Shown piece by piece: positions 55,298 to 62,803 of a stretch of 64,000 nt of DNA. The notes beneath the pieces are model-generated. The model saw nothing but the letters and a program-made list of their open reading frames with translations, made no database searches and was not told the origin of the DNA. The DNA comes from Pleomorphomonas koreensis DSM 23070. GTDB taxonomy: Bacteria > Pseudomonadota > Alphaproteobacteria > Rhizobiales > Pleomorphomonadaceae. The position numbers and the translations under genes are program-made. The stretch covers positions 190,252 through 254,251 of the forward strand of contig NZ_KE384327.1 of the NCBI RefSeq assembly GCF_000425185.1. The letters run 5' to 3'. Positions within the stretch are counted from its first letter, which is position 1. Each line of letters starts with the position of its first letter.

Positions 55298-55543
55298 TTG
55301 CGGACGACCACTTCGCTGATGGTCGCCGCCTTCGTCCTCCTGTTGGCCGGCACCGTCGACTGGGCGGCCGGCGCGGTTGAAACGACGTCGCGGCAGGTCG
55401 TCGCCTTCCCGATAAGCGTTGCCGCCAGAACGGCTGGCGGGTTGCTTTCTTTCAAAAGCCGGCTCTCCGAAGAACGGTTCCGTCTGTTCATGGCAGCCAT
55501 GCGCAACAAAATGTCGGACTCGCCCTGTAGTCGCTTAACATGA
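55298..55543 (+). CDS. Possible small membrane or secreted protein
   Basis: A frame of 81 codons from a TTG. It begins RTTTSLMVAAFVLLLAGTVDWAAGA, which looks like a signal peptide or a single membrane helix, and continues with ordinary composition. There is no ATG/GTG and no good ribosome site; the frame is open upstream to 55241. The surrounding 565-bp interval (55066-55631) between the chemoreceptor and MFS genes has no other gene. I do not recognise a family. It could be real or chance. Confidence 0.28.
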   Translation: MRTTTSLMVAAFVLLLAGTVDWAAGAVETTSRQVVAFPISVAARTAGGLLSFKSRLSEERFRLFMAAMRNKMSDSPCSRLT

Positions 55544-55631
55544 GCAGCACATTCGTCTAACAAGCCGGTCTCCGGACCATCCCCGGCGCGCCGCCGCCGG
55601 GACCGGACACCGACCAGACGAACGGAAAGCC

Positions 55632-56981
55632 ATGTCCAGCACAACTCTCGCCGCGCCGGTCGCCCGCCCCGGCAACTCGCGCACTCGCGTCATCCTCGCC
55701 AGCCTCGTCGGCACCACCATCGAATTCTACGATTTCTACGTCTACGCCACGGCCGCCGTGCTGGTGTTCCCGCACCTGTTCTTCCCGGCCGGCAACGACA
55801 CCACGGCGCTTCTCTCCTCCTTCGCCATCTTCGGCGCCGCCATGGTCGCCCGGCCGCTCGGCGCGCTGTTCTTCGGCCATCTCGGCGACAAGCGCGGCCG
55901 CAAGGTGACGCTGGTCGCCGCCTTGCTCACCATGGGCATCGCCACCTTCCTGATCGGCTGCCTGCCGACCTATGCCTCGGTCGGCTGGCTGGCGCCCTTC
56001 CTGCTGGTGGTGTTGCGCCTCACCCAGGGATTTGCCATCGGCGGCGAGTGGAGCGGCGCGGCGCTGGTCGCCACCGAGAACGCGCCGGCCGGCAAGCGCG
56101 CCTTCTACGGCACCTTCCCGCAGCTCGGCGCGCCGATCGGCTTCATCATCGCCAACGGCCTGTTCCTGATCATCTCGGCGGCGCTGCCCACCGACGATCC
56201 GACGCGGCCGTCGCTGGCCTTCCTCGACTGGGGCTGGCGCATCCCGTTCCTGTTCTCGGCGGTGATGGTGGTGGTCGGCCTCTGGGTGCGCTTCAGCCTG
56301 GTGGAGAGTGCCGCCTTCGAGAACACCGTGAAGACCGGCAAGGTGCGCCGGCTGCCGATGGCCGACGCCGTCCGCCATCACGGGCGCGAGCTGGTGCTCG
56401 GCACCTTCTACATGCTGGCCACCTACGTGCTGTTCTACCTGATGACCACCTTCTCGCTGAGCTACGGCCGCGCCGCCACCACGGCGGCGGTGCCGGGCCT
56501 CGGCTACGACTACCGCACCTTCGTCACCATGATGATCGTCGGCGTGGTGTTCTTCGGCGTCTTCACCATGGTCTCCGGCCCGTGGGCCGACCGCTGGGGC
56601 CGGCGGCGGACGCTGCTGTGGGTGACGGCGGCGATCATGCTGTTCGGCCTCCTCTGGGTGCCGATCCTGTCGCTCGGCAGCTTCGGGGTGATGGCCTTCC
56701 TGATCGTCGGCTTCACGCTGATGGGCATGACCTTCGGACCGATGGGCGCGCTGTTGCCGGAGCTGTTCCCGGCCAACGTCCGCTATACCGGCTCGGGCAT
56801 CTCCTACAACGTCTCGTCGATTCTCGGCGCCGCCGTGGCGCCGTTCATCGCCGTGGCGCTGTGGACCTACGGCGCCGGCAGCCCGTTCTGGGTCGGCGTC
56901 TATCTGACGGTGATGGCCGGCCTCACCTTCGTGTCGCTGCTGCTCGGCAAGGAAACCAGCGGCGTCGACATCGACGCCTGA
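55632..56981 (+). CDS. MFS transporter, metabolite:H+ symporter (MHS) family
   Basis: Inner-membrane transporter of 449 residues with about 12 membrane segments. MHS signatures are present: ASLVGTTIEFYDFYVYATAA, the motif-A loop GHLGDKRGRKVTLVAALL, RLTQGFAIGGEWSGAALVATENAP, FGTFPQLGAP-like sequence, WRIPFLFSAV and the second-half GPWADRWGRRRTL. Relatives import alpha-ketoglutarate, citrate, shikimate or proline/betaine; the substrate here is not predictable. The ATG at 55632 has a GGAAAG ribosome site. It ends with a strong terminator and appears monocistronic. Confidence 0.93.
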   Translation: MSSTTLAAPVARPGNSRTRVILASLVGTTIEFYDFYVYATAAVLVFPHLFFPAGNDTTALLSSFAIFGAAMVARPLGALFFGHLGDKRGRKVTLVAALLTMGIATFLIGCLPTYASVGWLAPFLLVVLRLTQGFAIGGEWSGAALVATENAPAGKRAFYGTFPQLGAPIGFIIANGLFLIISAALPTDDPTRPSLAFLDWGWRIPFLFSAVMVVVGLWVRFSLVESAAFENTVKTGKVRRLPMADAVRHHGRELVLGTFYMLATYVLFYLMTTFSLSYGRAATTAAVPGLGYDYRTFVTMMIVGVVFFGVFTMVSGPWADRWGRRRTLLWVTAAIMLFGLLWVPILSLGSFGVMAFLIVGFTLMGMTFGPMGALLPELFPANVRYTGSGISYNVSSILGAAVAPFIAVALWTYGAGSPFWVGVYLTVMAGLTFVSLLLGKETSGVDIDA

Positions 56982-57005
56982 GCCACCACCGCGAAGCATG
57001 AAAAG

Positions 57006-57032
57006 ACGGTCGCCCCCGGGCGGCCGTTTTTT
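57006..57032 (+). terminator. Intrinsic terminator of the MFS gene
   Basis: ACGGTCGCC and GGCGGCCGT pair (one wobble) around CCCG, followed by TTTTTTG. It is 25 nt after the MFS stop codon. Its T-tract runs into the -35 region of the next gene. Confidence 0.88.
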
Positions 57033-57033
57033 G

Positions 57034-57066
57034 TTGTCCCGGGCGCCGTAGTCTCCTATAAGAGAC
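57034..57066 (+). promoter_or_regulatory. Leaderless promoter with overlapping palindrome before the XRE-cupin gene
   Basis: TTGTCC (57034-57039), a 17-bp spacer and TATAAG (57057-57062) form a good -35/-10 pair. The expected start of transcription falls at about 57069, the A of the ATG, so the mRNA would be leaderless. The palindrome GTCTC-N6-GAGAC (57051-57066) covers the -10 box and is a likely autoregulatory operator for the encoded XRE protein. Confidence 0.55.
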
Positions 57067-57068
57067 GA

Positions 57069-57635
57069 ATGGATACTATCGAAGACGAAACCGGTGCCCG
57101 GCTTGCCGCCCGCATCCGCCTCGAACGCGAGGGCCGCGGCTGGTCGCTGGCCGACCTCGCGGCGCGTTCCGGCGTCGGCAAGGCGACCATCTCCAAGATC
57201 GAGCGTGGCGACGCCTCGCCGACCGCCGGTGTGCTGGTCCGCCTCGCCGCCGCCTTCGACCTGACGCTGGCCAGCCTGCTCGTCCGCGCCGAGGCCGGCG
57301 CCGACCGGCTGATCCGCGCCGCCGACCAGCCGACGTGGCGCGATCCGGCCACCGGCTATCTGAGGCGGCAGGTGTTTCTGAGGCCCGATCATCCGCTGGA
57401 AATCGTCGAGGTGACCATGCCGCCGGGCAGGAGCGCCCTGTTGCCGGCCGCCTCCTATGCCTTCATCCGCCAGGTTGTCTGGCTGATCGAGGGCGAACTG
57501 GCGATCACCGATGCGGACGGCCGCCACGCGCTCGCCGCCGGCGACTGTCTCGGTTTCGGCCCGCCGGCCGACGTCACCATCGCCAATGAGAGCGACGTGC
57601 CCGCCCGCTATGTGGTGGCGCTGACCAGGAGCTAA
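57069..57635 (+). CDS. XRE-family regulator with C-terminal cupin domain
   Basis: 188 residues. The helix-turn-helix is in GWSLADLAARSGVGKATISKIERGDASPTAGVLVRLAAAF (about residues 25-65). A cupin sensor domain follows from about residue 85 (LEIVEVTMPPGRSALLPAA, VVWLIEGELAITDADGRHALAAGDCLGFGPPA). Such XRE-cupin proteins often repress a neighbouring enzyme or transporter. Here the GNAT gene starts 1 bp after its stop, and the MFS gene is just upstream on the same strand behind a terminator. No ribosome site is visible, in line with a leaderless mRNA. Confidence 0.9.
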   Translation: MDTIEDETGARLAARIRLEREGRGWSLADLAARSGVGKATISKIERGDASPTAGVLVRLAAAFDLTLASLLVRAEAGADRLIRAADQPTWRDPATGYLRRQVFLRPDHPLEIVEVTMPPGRSALLPAASYAFIRQVVWLIEGELAITDADGRHALAAGDCLGFGPPADVTIANESDVPARYVVALTRS

Positions 57636-57636
57636 G

Positions 57637-58158
57637 ATGCCCGATATCCGCCCGCTTCTTCCCGACGATGCCACCCTCGACGCGCTCACCGCGCTGCTCG
57701 TCGAGACGGTGGCGGCCGGCGGCTCGGTCAGTTTCATGGACCCGCTGCCCCCGCAGGACGCCCGCGCCTTCTGGCGGGAATCGCTCGCCGCCGTCGCCCA
57801 GGGCAAGCGGGTAGTGCTCGGCGCCTTCGACGGAAACGACCTCGTGGGCACGCTGACGCTGCTGCTCGACTGTCCGCCCAACCAGCCGCACCGAGCCGAG
57901 TTCGCCAAGATGATGACCCGGCCGGACCATCGCGGCCGCGGCGTCGCCACGGCGCTGATCGTCGAGGCTGAAAGGATCGCCCGCGACCGGGGGCGGACGC
58001 TGATCGTGCTCGATACGGCGAGCGACGGCGGCGCCGGGCCGCTCTATGAGCGCTGCGGCTTCCGTCTGGCCGGCGAGGTGCCGAACTATGCGCTGAAGCC
58101 GCAGGGCGGCCTCACCGGCACGCTCTTCTATTACAAGGAATTGCGCCGCAATTCGTAG
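57637..58158 (+). CDS. GNAT-family N-acetyltransferase
   Basis: 173 residues. The acetyl-CoA motif is in MMTRPDHRGRGVATALIVEAERIA (about residues 95-115), followed by LIVLDTASDGGAGPLYERCGF, the usual GNAT end. The N-terminus IRPLLPDDATLDAL is typical. It is coupled to the XRE-cupin gene (1 bp apart). The acceptor substrate is unknown; antibiotic- and phosphinothricin-type acetyltransferases share this layout. Its last 28 bp overlap the convergent methyltransferase gene within a palindrome. Confidence 0.9.
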   Translation: MPDIRPLLPDDATLDALTALLVETVAAGGSVSFMDPLPPQDARAFWRESLAAVAQGKRVVLGAFDGNDLVGTLTLLLDCPPNQPHRAEFAKMMTRPDHRGRGVATALIVEAERIARDRGRTLIVLDTASDGGAGPLYERCGFRLAGEVPNYALKPQGGLTGTLFYYKELRRNS

Positions 58159-58955
58159 AGCATGACGCCGGTGGCCACCGCGAGGTTGAGGCTGTCGGCC
58201 CGGCCGGCCATCGGAATCTTGACGCGGACGTCGCAGGCCGCCGACATCGGCTCGCTGAGGCCGGCCTGCTCGTTGCCCATCACCAGCACCGTCGGGGCAT
58301 GGGCCTCCACCTTGCGATAGTCGTGCGTCGCCTTGAGATGCGTGCCGACCAGGCGGACGCCGGACGCCCTGGCCCAGGCGACGAAGGCGTCGCGGCCGGT
58401 CTTCACCAGCGGCACGTGGAACAGCGAGCCCATGGTGGCACGCACCGCCTCGAAGGAGAAGGGATCGCAGGTGTCGCCGATCAGCACGACGCCCTTCGCC
58501 CCGACCGAATCGACCGTACGGATGATGGTGCCGAGGTTGCCGGGGTCGCGCACCTCTTCGAGCGCCACCCAGACCTCGCCCTCGCCCACCTTGACGTCGG
58601 CGAGCGGCCGCAGGCGCTGGCCGAACACGCCGACCACCATCTGCGGATTGTCGCGGCGGGTGATCTTGGCGAGCACCGCCTCGCTCATCTCCAGAACGTC
58701 GCCGCCGCGCGCCCGGACGGCGGCCGCCGCTTTCGCCACATGCGGCTGGTCGCGCACCGCCGGCGCATAGGCGACGGCGGCGATCGGCCAGTGCTCCTCC
58801 AGCGCGTCGGTGACCAGCTTCAGCCCCTCGCCGAGAAACTGCCCGGTTTCCTCGCGCGCCTTCTTCATGGCGAGCGCCCGGATGTCCTTGACGACCGGGT
58901 TGGTCAGCGAGGTGATCTGCCGCACGGCGCCGGGCGCCTTTTCCCTGTCGGCCAT
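58131..58955 (-). CDS. TrmH/SpoU-family RNA 2'-O-methyltransferase
   Basis: 274 residues. An N-terminal substrate-binding domain (ITSLTNPVVKDIRALAMKKAR, FLGEGLKLV) is followed by a SPOUT catalytic domain with motif 1 EEVRDPGNLGTIIRTVDSVGA, motif 2 VLVMGNEQAGLS and motif 3 VKIPMAGRADSLNLAVATGV, the latter forming the SAM knot. The target is probably 23S rRNA or tRNA and cannot be fixed further. It lies 3 bp from the next methyltransferase gene on the same strand, so the two form an RNA-modification pair. It converges on the GNAT gene with a 28-bp overlap. Confidence 0.93.
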   Translation of the reverse strand: MADREKAPGAVRQITSLTNPVVKDIRALAMKKAREETGQFLGEGLKLVTDALEEHWPIAAVAYAPAVRDQPHVAKAAAAVRARGGDVLEMSEAVLAKITRRDNPQMVVGVFGQRLRPLADVKVGEGEVWVALEEVRDPGNLGTIIRTVDSVGAKGVVLIGDTCDPFSFEAVRATMGSLFHVPLVKTGRDAFVAWARASGVRLVGTHLKATHDYRKVEAHAPTVLVMGNEQAGLSEPMSAACDVRVKIPMAGRADSLNLAVATGVMLYELRRNSL

Positions 58956-58958
58956 GGC

Positions 58959-60035
58959 TCAGGCTCCGATAAAACGGGAATACATCGAGGTGGCGAGCAG
59001 CCGGCCGGGCCGGGCGGGATCGCCGGTCTCGCGCACCGCCAGCTCGCCCGACGAGATCGTGCCGGGGCGGTGGCCGAGGAGATCGGCCGTCACCTCGTGG
59101 ATGGACAGGAAGGAGGCGCGGATGGCATAGGCCGTCAACACCGCAAACGACGGCCCCGGCGCCAGAAGCTGGCGGGTGAGGTCGAGCAGATGCGGCAGGT
59201 CGGCTTCGAGCGACCACACCTCGCCCTCCGGACCGCGGCCGAAGCGCGGCGGGTCGAGCAGGATGCCGTCATAGCGCTTGCCGCGCCGGATGTCGCGCTC
59301 GGCGAATTTCACCGCGTCGTCGACGATCCAGCGGATCGGCGCCGCGTCGAGGCCGGCCAGCGCCTGGTTCTCGCGGCCCCAGGCCACCGATTTCCTGGAG
59401 GCGTCGACATGCGTCACCTCGGCGCCGGCCTCGGCGGCTACAATCGAGGCGACGCCAGTGTAGCCGAACAGGTTGAGCAGCCTTGGCTTGTCCGGTCCGC
59501 GATGGGCCTTCAGCCGCTCGGCCATGAAGGTCCAGTGGGCGATCTGCTCGGCGAAGATGCCGACGTGGCGGAAGGCGGTCAGCCGGCAGACGACGGGAAG
59601 GCCCATCACCCGCATCTCCCAGGCGGTGCCGATGCCCTCGGCCGTACGCCAACGGCCGGGGCCGTCCTCCTCGACGTCGCCGGTGAAGGCGGCGCCGGCC
59701 GCCGCCCAGGCCGACGGATCGAGCCGGCGCGGCCCCATGGCCTGCGGTTCCGGCCTCACCACGACGAGATCGCCGTAGCGTTCGAGTTTTTCGCCTTCGC
59801 CCATGTCGAGGAGGCGATAGTCGTCCCAGCCGTCGGTGACGAGCAGCGAGCCGACCTGTTCCTCGGCGCGGCGCGGGCCTAGCACCGCCGGCATCGGCCG
59901 CTTCGGGGCGGCGGCGCCCGACGGCCGGGCCGGGCCGCGGGGCTCCCTCGCGGATTCGGTCGGGCGCGGCTCCGGCCGGCGGGATGGCGGTTTCGGGGCG
60001 AAGGGCGGCTTGGCCAAGGCGGAGGTTCCGGGCAA
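58959..60035 (-). CDS. Class I SAM-dependent RNA methyltransferase (RlmI-like)
   Basis: About 358 residues from a TTG at 60035, or about 311 from the ATG at 59894. The first 45 residues are Pro/Arg/Ala-rich and may not be translated. The core has the SAM motif [39 protein letters not shown] and the catalytic-loop motif [11 protein letters not shown]. The arrangement resembles 23S rRNA m5C methyltransferases of the RlmI/RlmK type, although the PUA domain of RlmI is not evident. It shares a unit with the SpoU gene. Confidence 0.85.
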   Translation of the reverse strand: MPGTSALAKPPFAPKPPSRRPEPRPTESAREPRGPARPSGAAAPKRPMPAVLGPRRAEEQVGSLLVTDGWDDYRLLDMGEGEKLERYGDLVVVRPEPQAMGPRRLDPSAWAAAGAAFTGDVEEDGPGRWRTAEGIGTAWEMRVMGLPVVCRLTAFRHVGIFAEQIAHWTFMAERLKAHRGPDKPRLLNLFGYTGVASIVAAEAGAEVTHVDASRKSVAWGRENQALAGLDAAPIRWIVDDAVKFAERDIRRGKRYDGILLDPPRFGRGPEGEVWSLEADLPHLLDLTRQLLAPGPSFAVLTAYAIRASFLSIHEVTADLLGHRPGTISSGELAVRETGDPARPGRLLATSMYSRFIGA

Positions 60036-60192
60036 GGAAGGATCTTCGGCCCCTTATACACGGCCGCCGGCCGGAATGAAGGCGGCTTCCCCTGTCTTTG
60101 ATCGATCCCGCCCTTTACGGCCCTTCCCCGACGAGGCTACAAGGACGCGACCGCGCGGGGCCCGTCCCGCCCAGACTTCAACGGAGAGATCC

Positions 60193-60915
60193 ATGCGCCC
60201 GTCCCGCCGTGCCCCCGACGAGTTGCGTCCCGTCAGCCTCGAACGCGGCGTGTCGCGCCATGCCGAAGGCTCCTGCCTGGTCAAGTTCGGCGACACCCAC
60301 GTGCTGGTCACCGCCTCGGTGGACGAGAAGGTGCCGCCGTGGCTGCGCGGCGGCGGCAAGGGCTGGGTGACCGCCGAATACGGCATGCTGCCGCGCGCCA
60401 CCGGCGAACGCATGAAGCGCGAGGCCGCCGCCGGCAAGCAGTCGGGCCGCACCCAGGAAATCCAGCGGCTGATCGGCCGATCCTTGCGCGCCGTCGTCGA
60501 CCTGATCGCCCTCGGCGAGCGGCAGATCGTCATCGACTGCGACGTCATCCAGGCCGACGGCGGCACCCGCACCGCCTCGATCACCGGCGCCTTCGTGGCG
60601 CTCCACGACGCCATCGAGTGGATGCGCCGCCGCAACCTCGTTCCCGCCCAGGCCAAGGTGCTGCGCGACCACGTCGCCGCCATCTCCTGCGGCATCTCCG
60701 ACGGCGTGCCGGTACTCGACCTCGACTATATCGAGGATTCCTCGGCCGAGACCGACGCCAACTTCGTGATCACCGGCTCGGGCGGCCTCGTCGAGATCCA
60801 GGGCACCGCCGAGGGCGCGCCCTTCTCGGAAGAGGAATTGCAGAAGCTGCTGAGCCTCGCCAAGGGCGGCATCGCCAGGCTGATCGACTTGCAGAAGGCG
60901 GCCATCGCGTCGTGA
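60193..60915 (+). CDS. rph: Ribonuclease PH
   Basis: Phosphorolytic 3'-5' exoribonuclease that trims tRNA 3' ends. It has 240 residues. [78 protein letters not shown] and [20 protein letters not shown] contain the phosphate-binding and catalytic residues. The ATG at 60193 has GGAGAG upstream. It is 11 bp ahead of rdgB, and rph-rdgB-hemW is the normal alphaproteobacterial order, though hrcA-grpE are not adjacent here. Confidence 0.97.
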   Translation: MRPSRRAPDELRPVSLERGVSRHAEGSCLVKFGDTHVLVTASVDEKVPPWLRGGGKGWVTAEYGMLPRATGERMKREAAAGKQSGRTQEIQRLIGRSLRAVVDLIALGERQIVIDCDVIQADGGTRTASITGAFVALHDAIEWMRRRNLVPAQAKVLRDHVAAISCGISDGVPVLDLDYIEDSSAETDANFVITGSGGLVEIQGTAEGAPFSEEELQKLLSLAKGGIARLIDLQKAAIAS

Positions 60916-60926
60916 CGGAGAGAGAC

Positions 60927-61586
60927 ATGACCGAACACCGCCGTATCGACGGCAAGCGGCTTGTCGTCGCCACCCACAACAACGGCAAGCTCCGGGAATT
61001 CTATTTCCTGCTGGGCGGCCTCCCCATCGAACTGGTGTCGGCCGGCGACCTCGGCCTGCCGGTGCCGGTCGAGGACGGCACCACCTTCGTCGAGAATGGC
61101 CGCATCAAGGCGCTGGCTGCCGCCCGCGCCTCGGGCGCGGTGGCGCTGGCCGACGATTCCGGCCTCTGCGTCGAAGCGCTCGACGGCCGGCCCGGCGTCC
61201 ACACCGCCGACTGGGCCGGGCCCGACCGCGACTGGTCGATGGCCATGCGCCTCGTCGAGGAGGAATTGCAGCGGGTCGGCGCCACGACGCCGGCGGCGCG
61301 CAAGGCGAATTTCGTGTCGCTCCTGTGCCTCGCCTGGCCGGACGGCCACACCCAGGAATATCTCGGGGAGCGCGAGGGCACGCTGGTCTGGCCGCCGCGC
61401 TCCGGCGACTTCGGCCACGGCTACGATCCGGTGTTCCTGCCCGACGGCGAGACGAAGACCTTCGGCGAGATGACCGAGGCCGAGAAGCACGGTTCGATCT
61501 GGACGTCTCCGGGGCCGCTGTCGCACCGCTCGCGGTCGCTGAAGCTCTTGGTCGAGGACGCCTTTCCTGCCGATCTCCGACCGTGA
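60927..61586 (+). CDS. rdgB: dITP/XTP pyrophosphatase (RdgB/HAM1)
   Basis: Removes non-canonical purine nucleotides (dITP, XTP) to prevent their incorporation. It has 219 residues. [14 protein letters not shown] is the substrate-binding N-terminus. [19 protein letters not shown] and [21 protein letters not shown] carry the metal and catalytic residues. [23 protein letters not shown] and the C-terminal SHRSRSLK are also conserved. The ATG at 60927 has GGAGAG upstream. Confidence 0.97.
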   Translation: MTEHRRIDGKRLVVATHNNGKLREFYFLLGGLPIELVSAGDLGLPVPVEDGTTFVENGRIKALAAARASGAVALADDSGLCVEALDGRPGVHTADWAGPDRDWSMAMRLVEEELQRVGATTPAARKANFVSLLCLAWPDGHTQEYLGEREGTLVWPPRSGDFGHGYDPVFLPDGETKTFGEMTEAEKHGSIWTSPGPLSHRSRSLKLLVEDAFPADLRP

Positions 61587-61597
61587 AGGACCACTGA

Positions 61598-62800
61598 ATG
61601 CGCGAGCGGGACCTTCTTGCAGAAGCGGAACCGGCGGCGGCGGGTACGCCGGACGTCGGTTTCGGCGTCTACGTCCACTGGCCGTTCTGCGCCCGCAAGT
61701 GTCCCTATTGCGACTTCAACAGCCACGTGCGGCCGAAGGGCATCGACGAGGCCGGCTATCTTGCCGCCATGCAGCGGGAGATCGCCGCCCACGCCCGCCT
61801 GACGCCCGGCCGCACCGTGACCTCGGTGTTCCTCGGCGGCGGCACGCCGTCGCTGATGCAGCCGCAGAGCGTCGGCCGTCTCCTCGAACTGATCGGCAGC
61901 CACTGGCAGATGTCGGCCGATGCCGAGATCACCCTCGAAGCCAACCCGTCGTCGGTGGAGGCCGACCGCTTCCGTGGCTACCGGGCGGCCGGCGTCAACC
62001 GGCTGTCGCTCGGCGTACAGGCGCTCGACGAGGACGCCCTCAGGTTCCTCGGCCGGCTGCACAACGCGGGCGAGGCTTTGCGCGCGCTCGAACTGGCGCG
62101 TACGACCTTCCCGCGCCTCTCCTTCGACCTGATCTATGCCCGGCCCGGCCAGAGCCTTGCCGCCTGGGAGGCGGAACTCCGGCGGGCCATCGGCTTTGCC
62201 GCCGACCACCTGTCGCTCTACCAGCTGACCATCGAGCCGGACACCGCCTTCGAGAAGCTCCAGGCCGCCGGCAAGCTGACGATCCCCGACGCGGACGCCG
62301 CCGCCGACCTCTACGAGCTGACGCGCGCGATTACCGGCGAGGCCGGCCTGCCGGCCTACGAGATCTCCAACCATGCCGCGCCGGGCGGCGAGAGCCGGCA
62401 CAACCTCCTCTACTGGCGCTATGGCGAATATGTCGGGCTCGGCCCCGGCGCCCACGGCCGCATCGTGCTCGGGGATGACCGCGCCCGCCTCGCCACCGTC
62501 GCCGAGCGCAACCCGGAAGCCTGGATGCAGCGCATCGCCGAGGTCGGCAACGGCGTCATCGAGACCGAGGAGATCGTCGGCGAAACGGCCGGCGACGAGA
62601 TGCTGTTGATGGGCCTCCGCCTCGTCGAGGGCATCGACGTCGCCCGCTACCGCCGCCTGGCCGGCCGCGGCTTCGATCCGGAGCGCGTCTCCGACCTCGT
62701 CGCCCATGGCATGGTCGAGGTGCTGCCGGACGGCCGCATCCGCACCACGCCGGCCGGCGCCTTCGTGCTCGACGCCGTGGTTGCCGATCTGGCGGCTTGA
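61598..62800 (+). CDS. hemW: Radical SAM haem chaperone HemW
   Basis: Radical SAM protein of 400 residues related to HemN but acting in haem transfer to respiratory enzymes. The 4Fe-4S motif is in YVHWPFCARKCPYCDFNSHV (CxxxCxxC preceded by the HemW-type HWPFC). FLGGGTPSLMQP, EITLEANPSSVE and NRLSLGVQALDEDALRFLGRLH follow, with GLGPGAHGR and the C-terminal HemN_C segment VSDLVAHGMVEVL. It is 11 bp downstream of rdgB. The ATG at 61598 begins MRERDLL. Confidence 0.96.
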   Translation: MRERDLLAEAEPAAAGTPDVGFGVYVHWPFCARKCPYCDFNSHVRPKGIDEAGYLAAMQREIAAHARLTPGRTVTSVFLGGGTPSLMQPQSVGRLLELIGSHWQMSADAEITLEANPSSVEADRFRGYRAAGVNRLSLGVQALDEDALRFLGRLHNAGEALRALELARTTFPRLSFDLIYARPGQSLAAWEAELRRAIGFAADHLSLYQLTIEPDTAFEKLQAAGKLTIPDADAAADLYELTRAITGEAGLPAYEISNHAAPGGESRHNLLYWRYGEYVGLGPGAHGRIVLGDDRARLATVAERNPEAWMQRIAEVGNGVIETEEIVGETAGDEMLLMGLRLVEGIDVARYRRLAGRGFDPERVSDLVAHGMVEVLPDGRIRTTPAGAFVLDAVVADLAA

Positions 62801-62803
62801 GGG

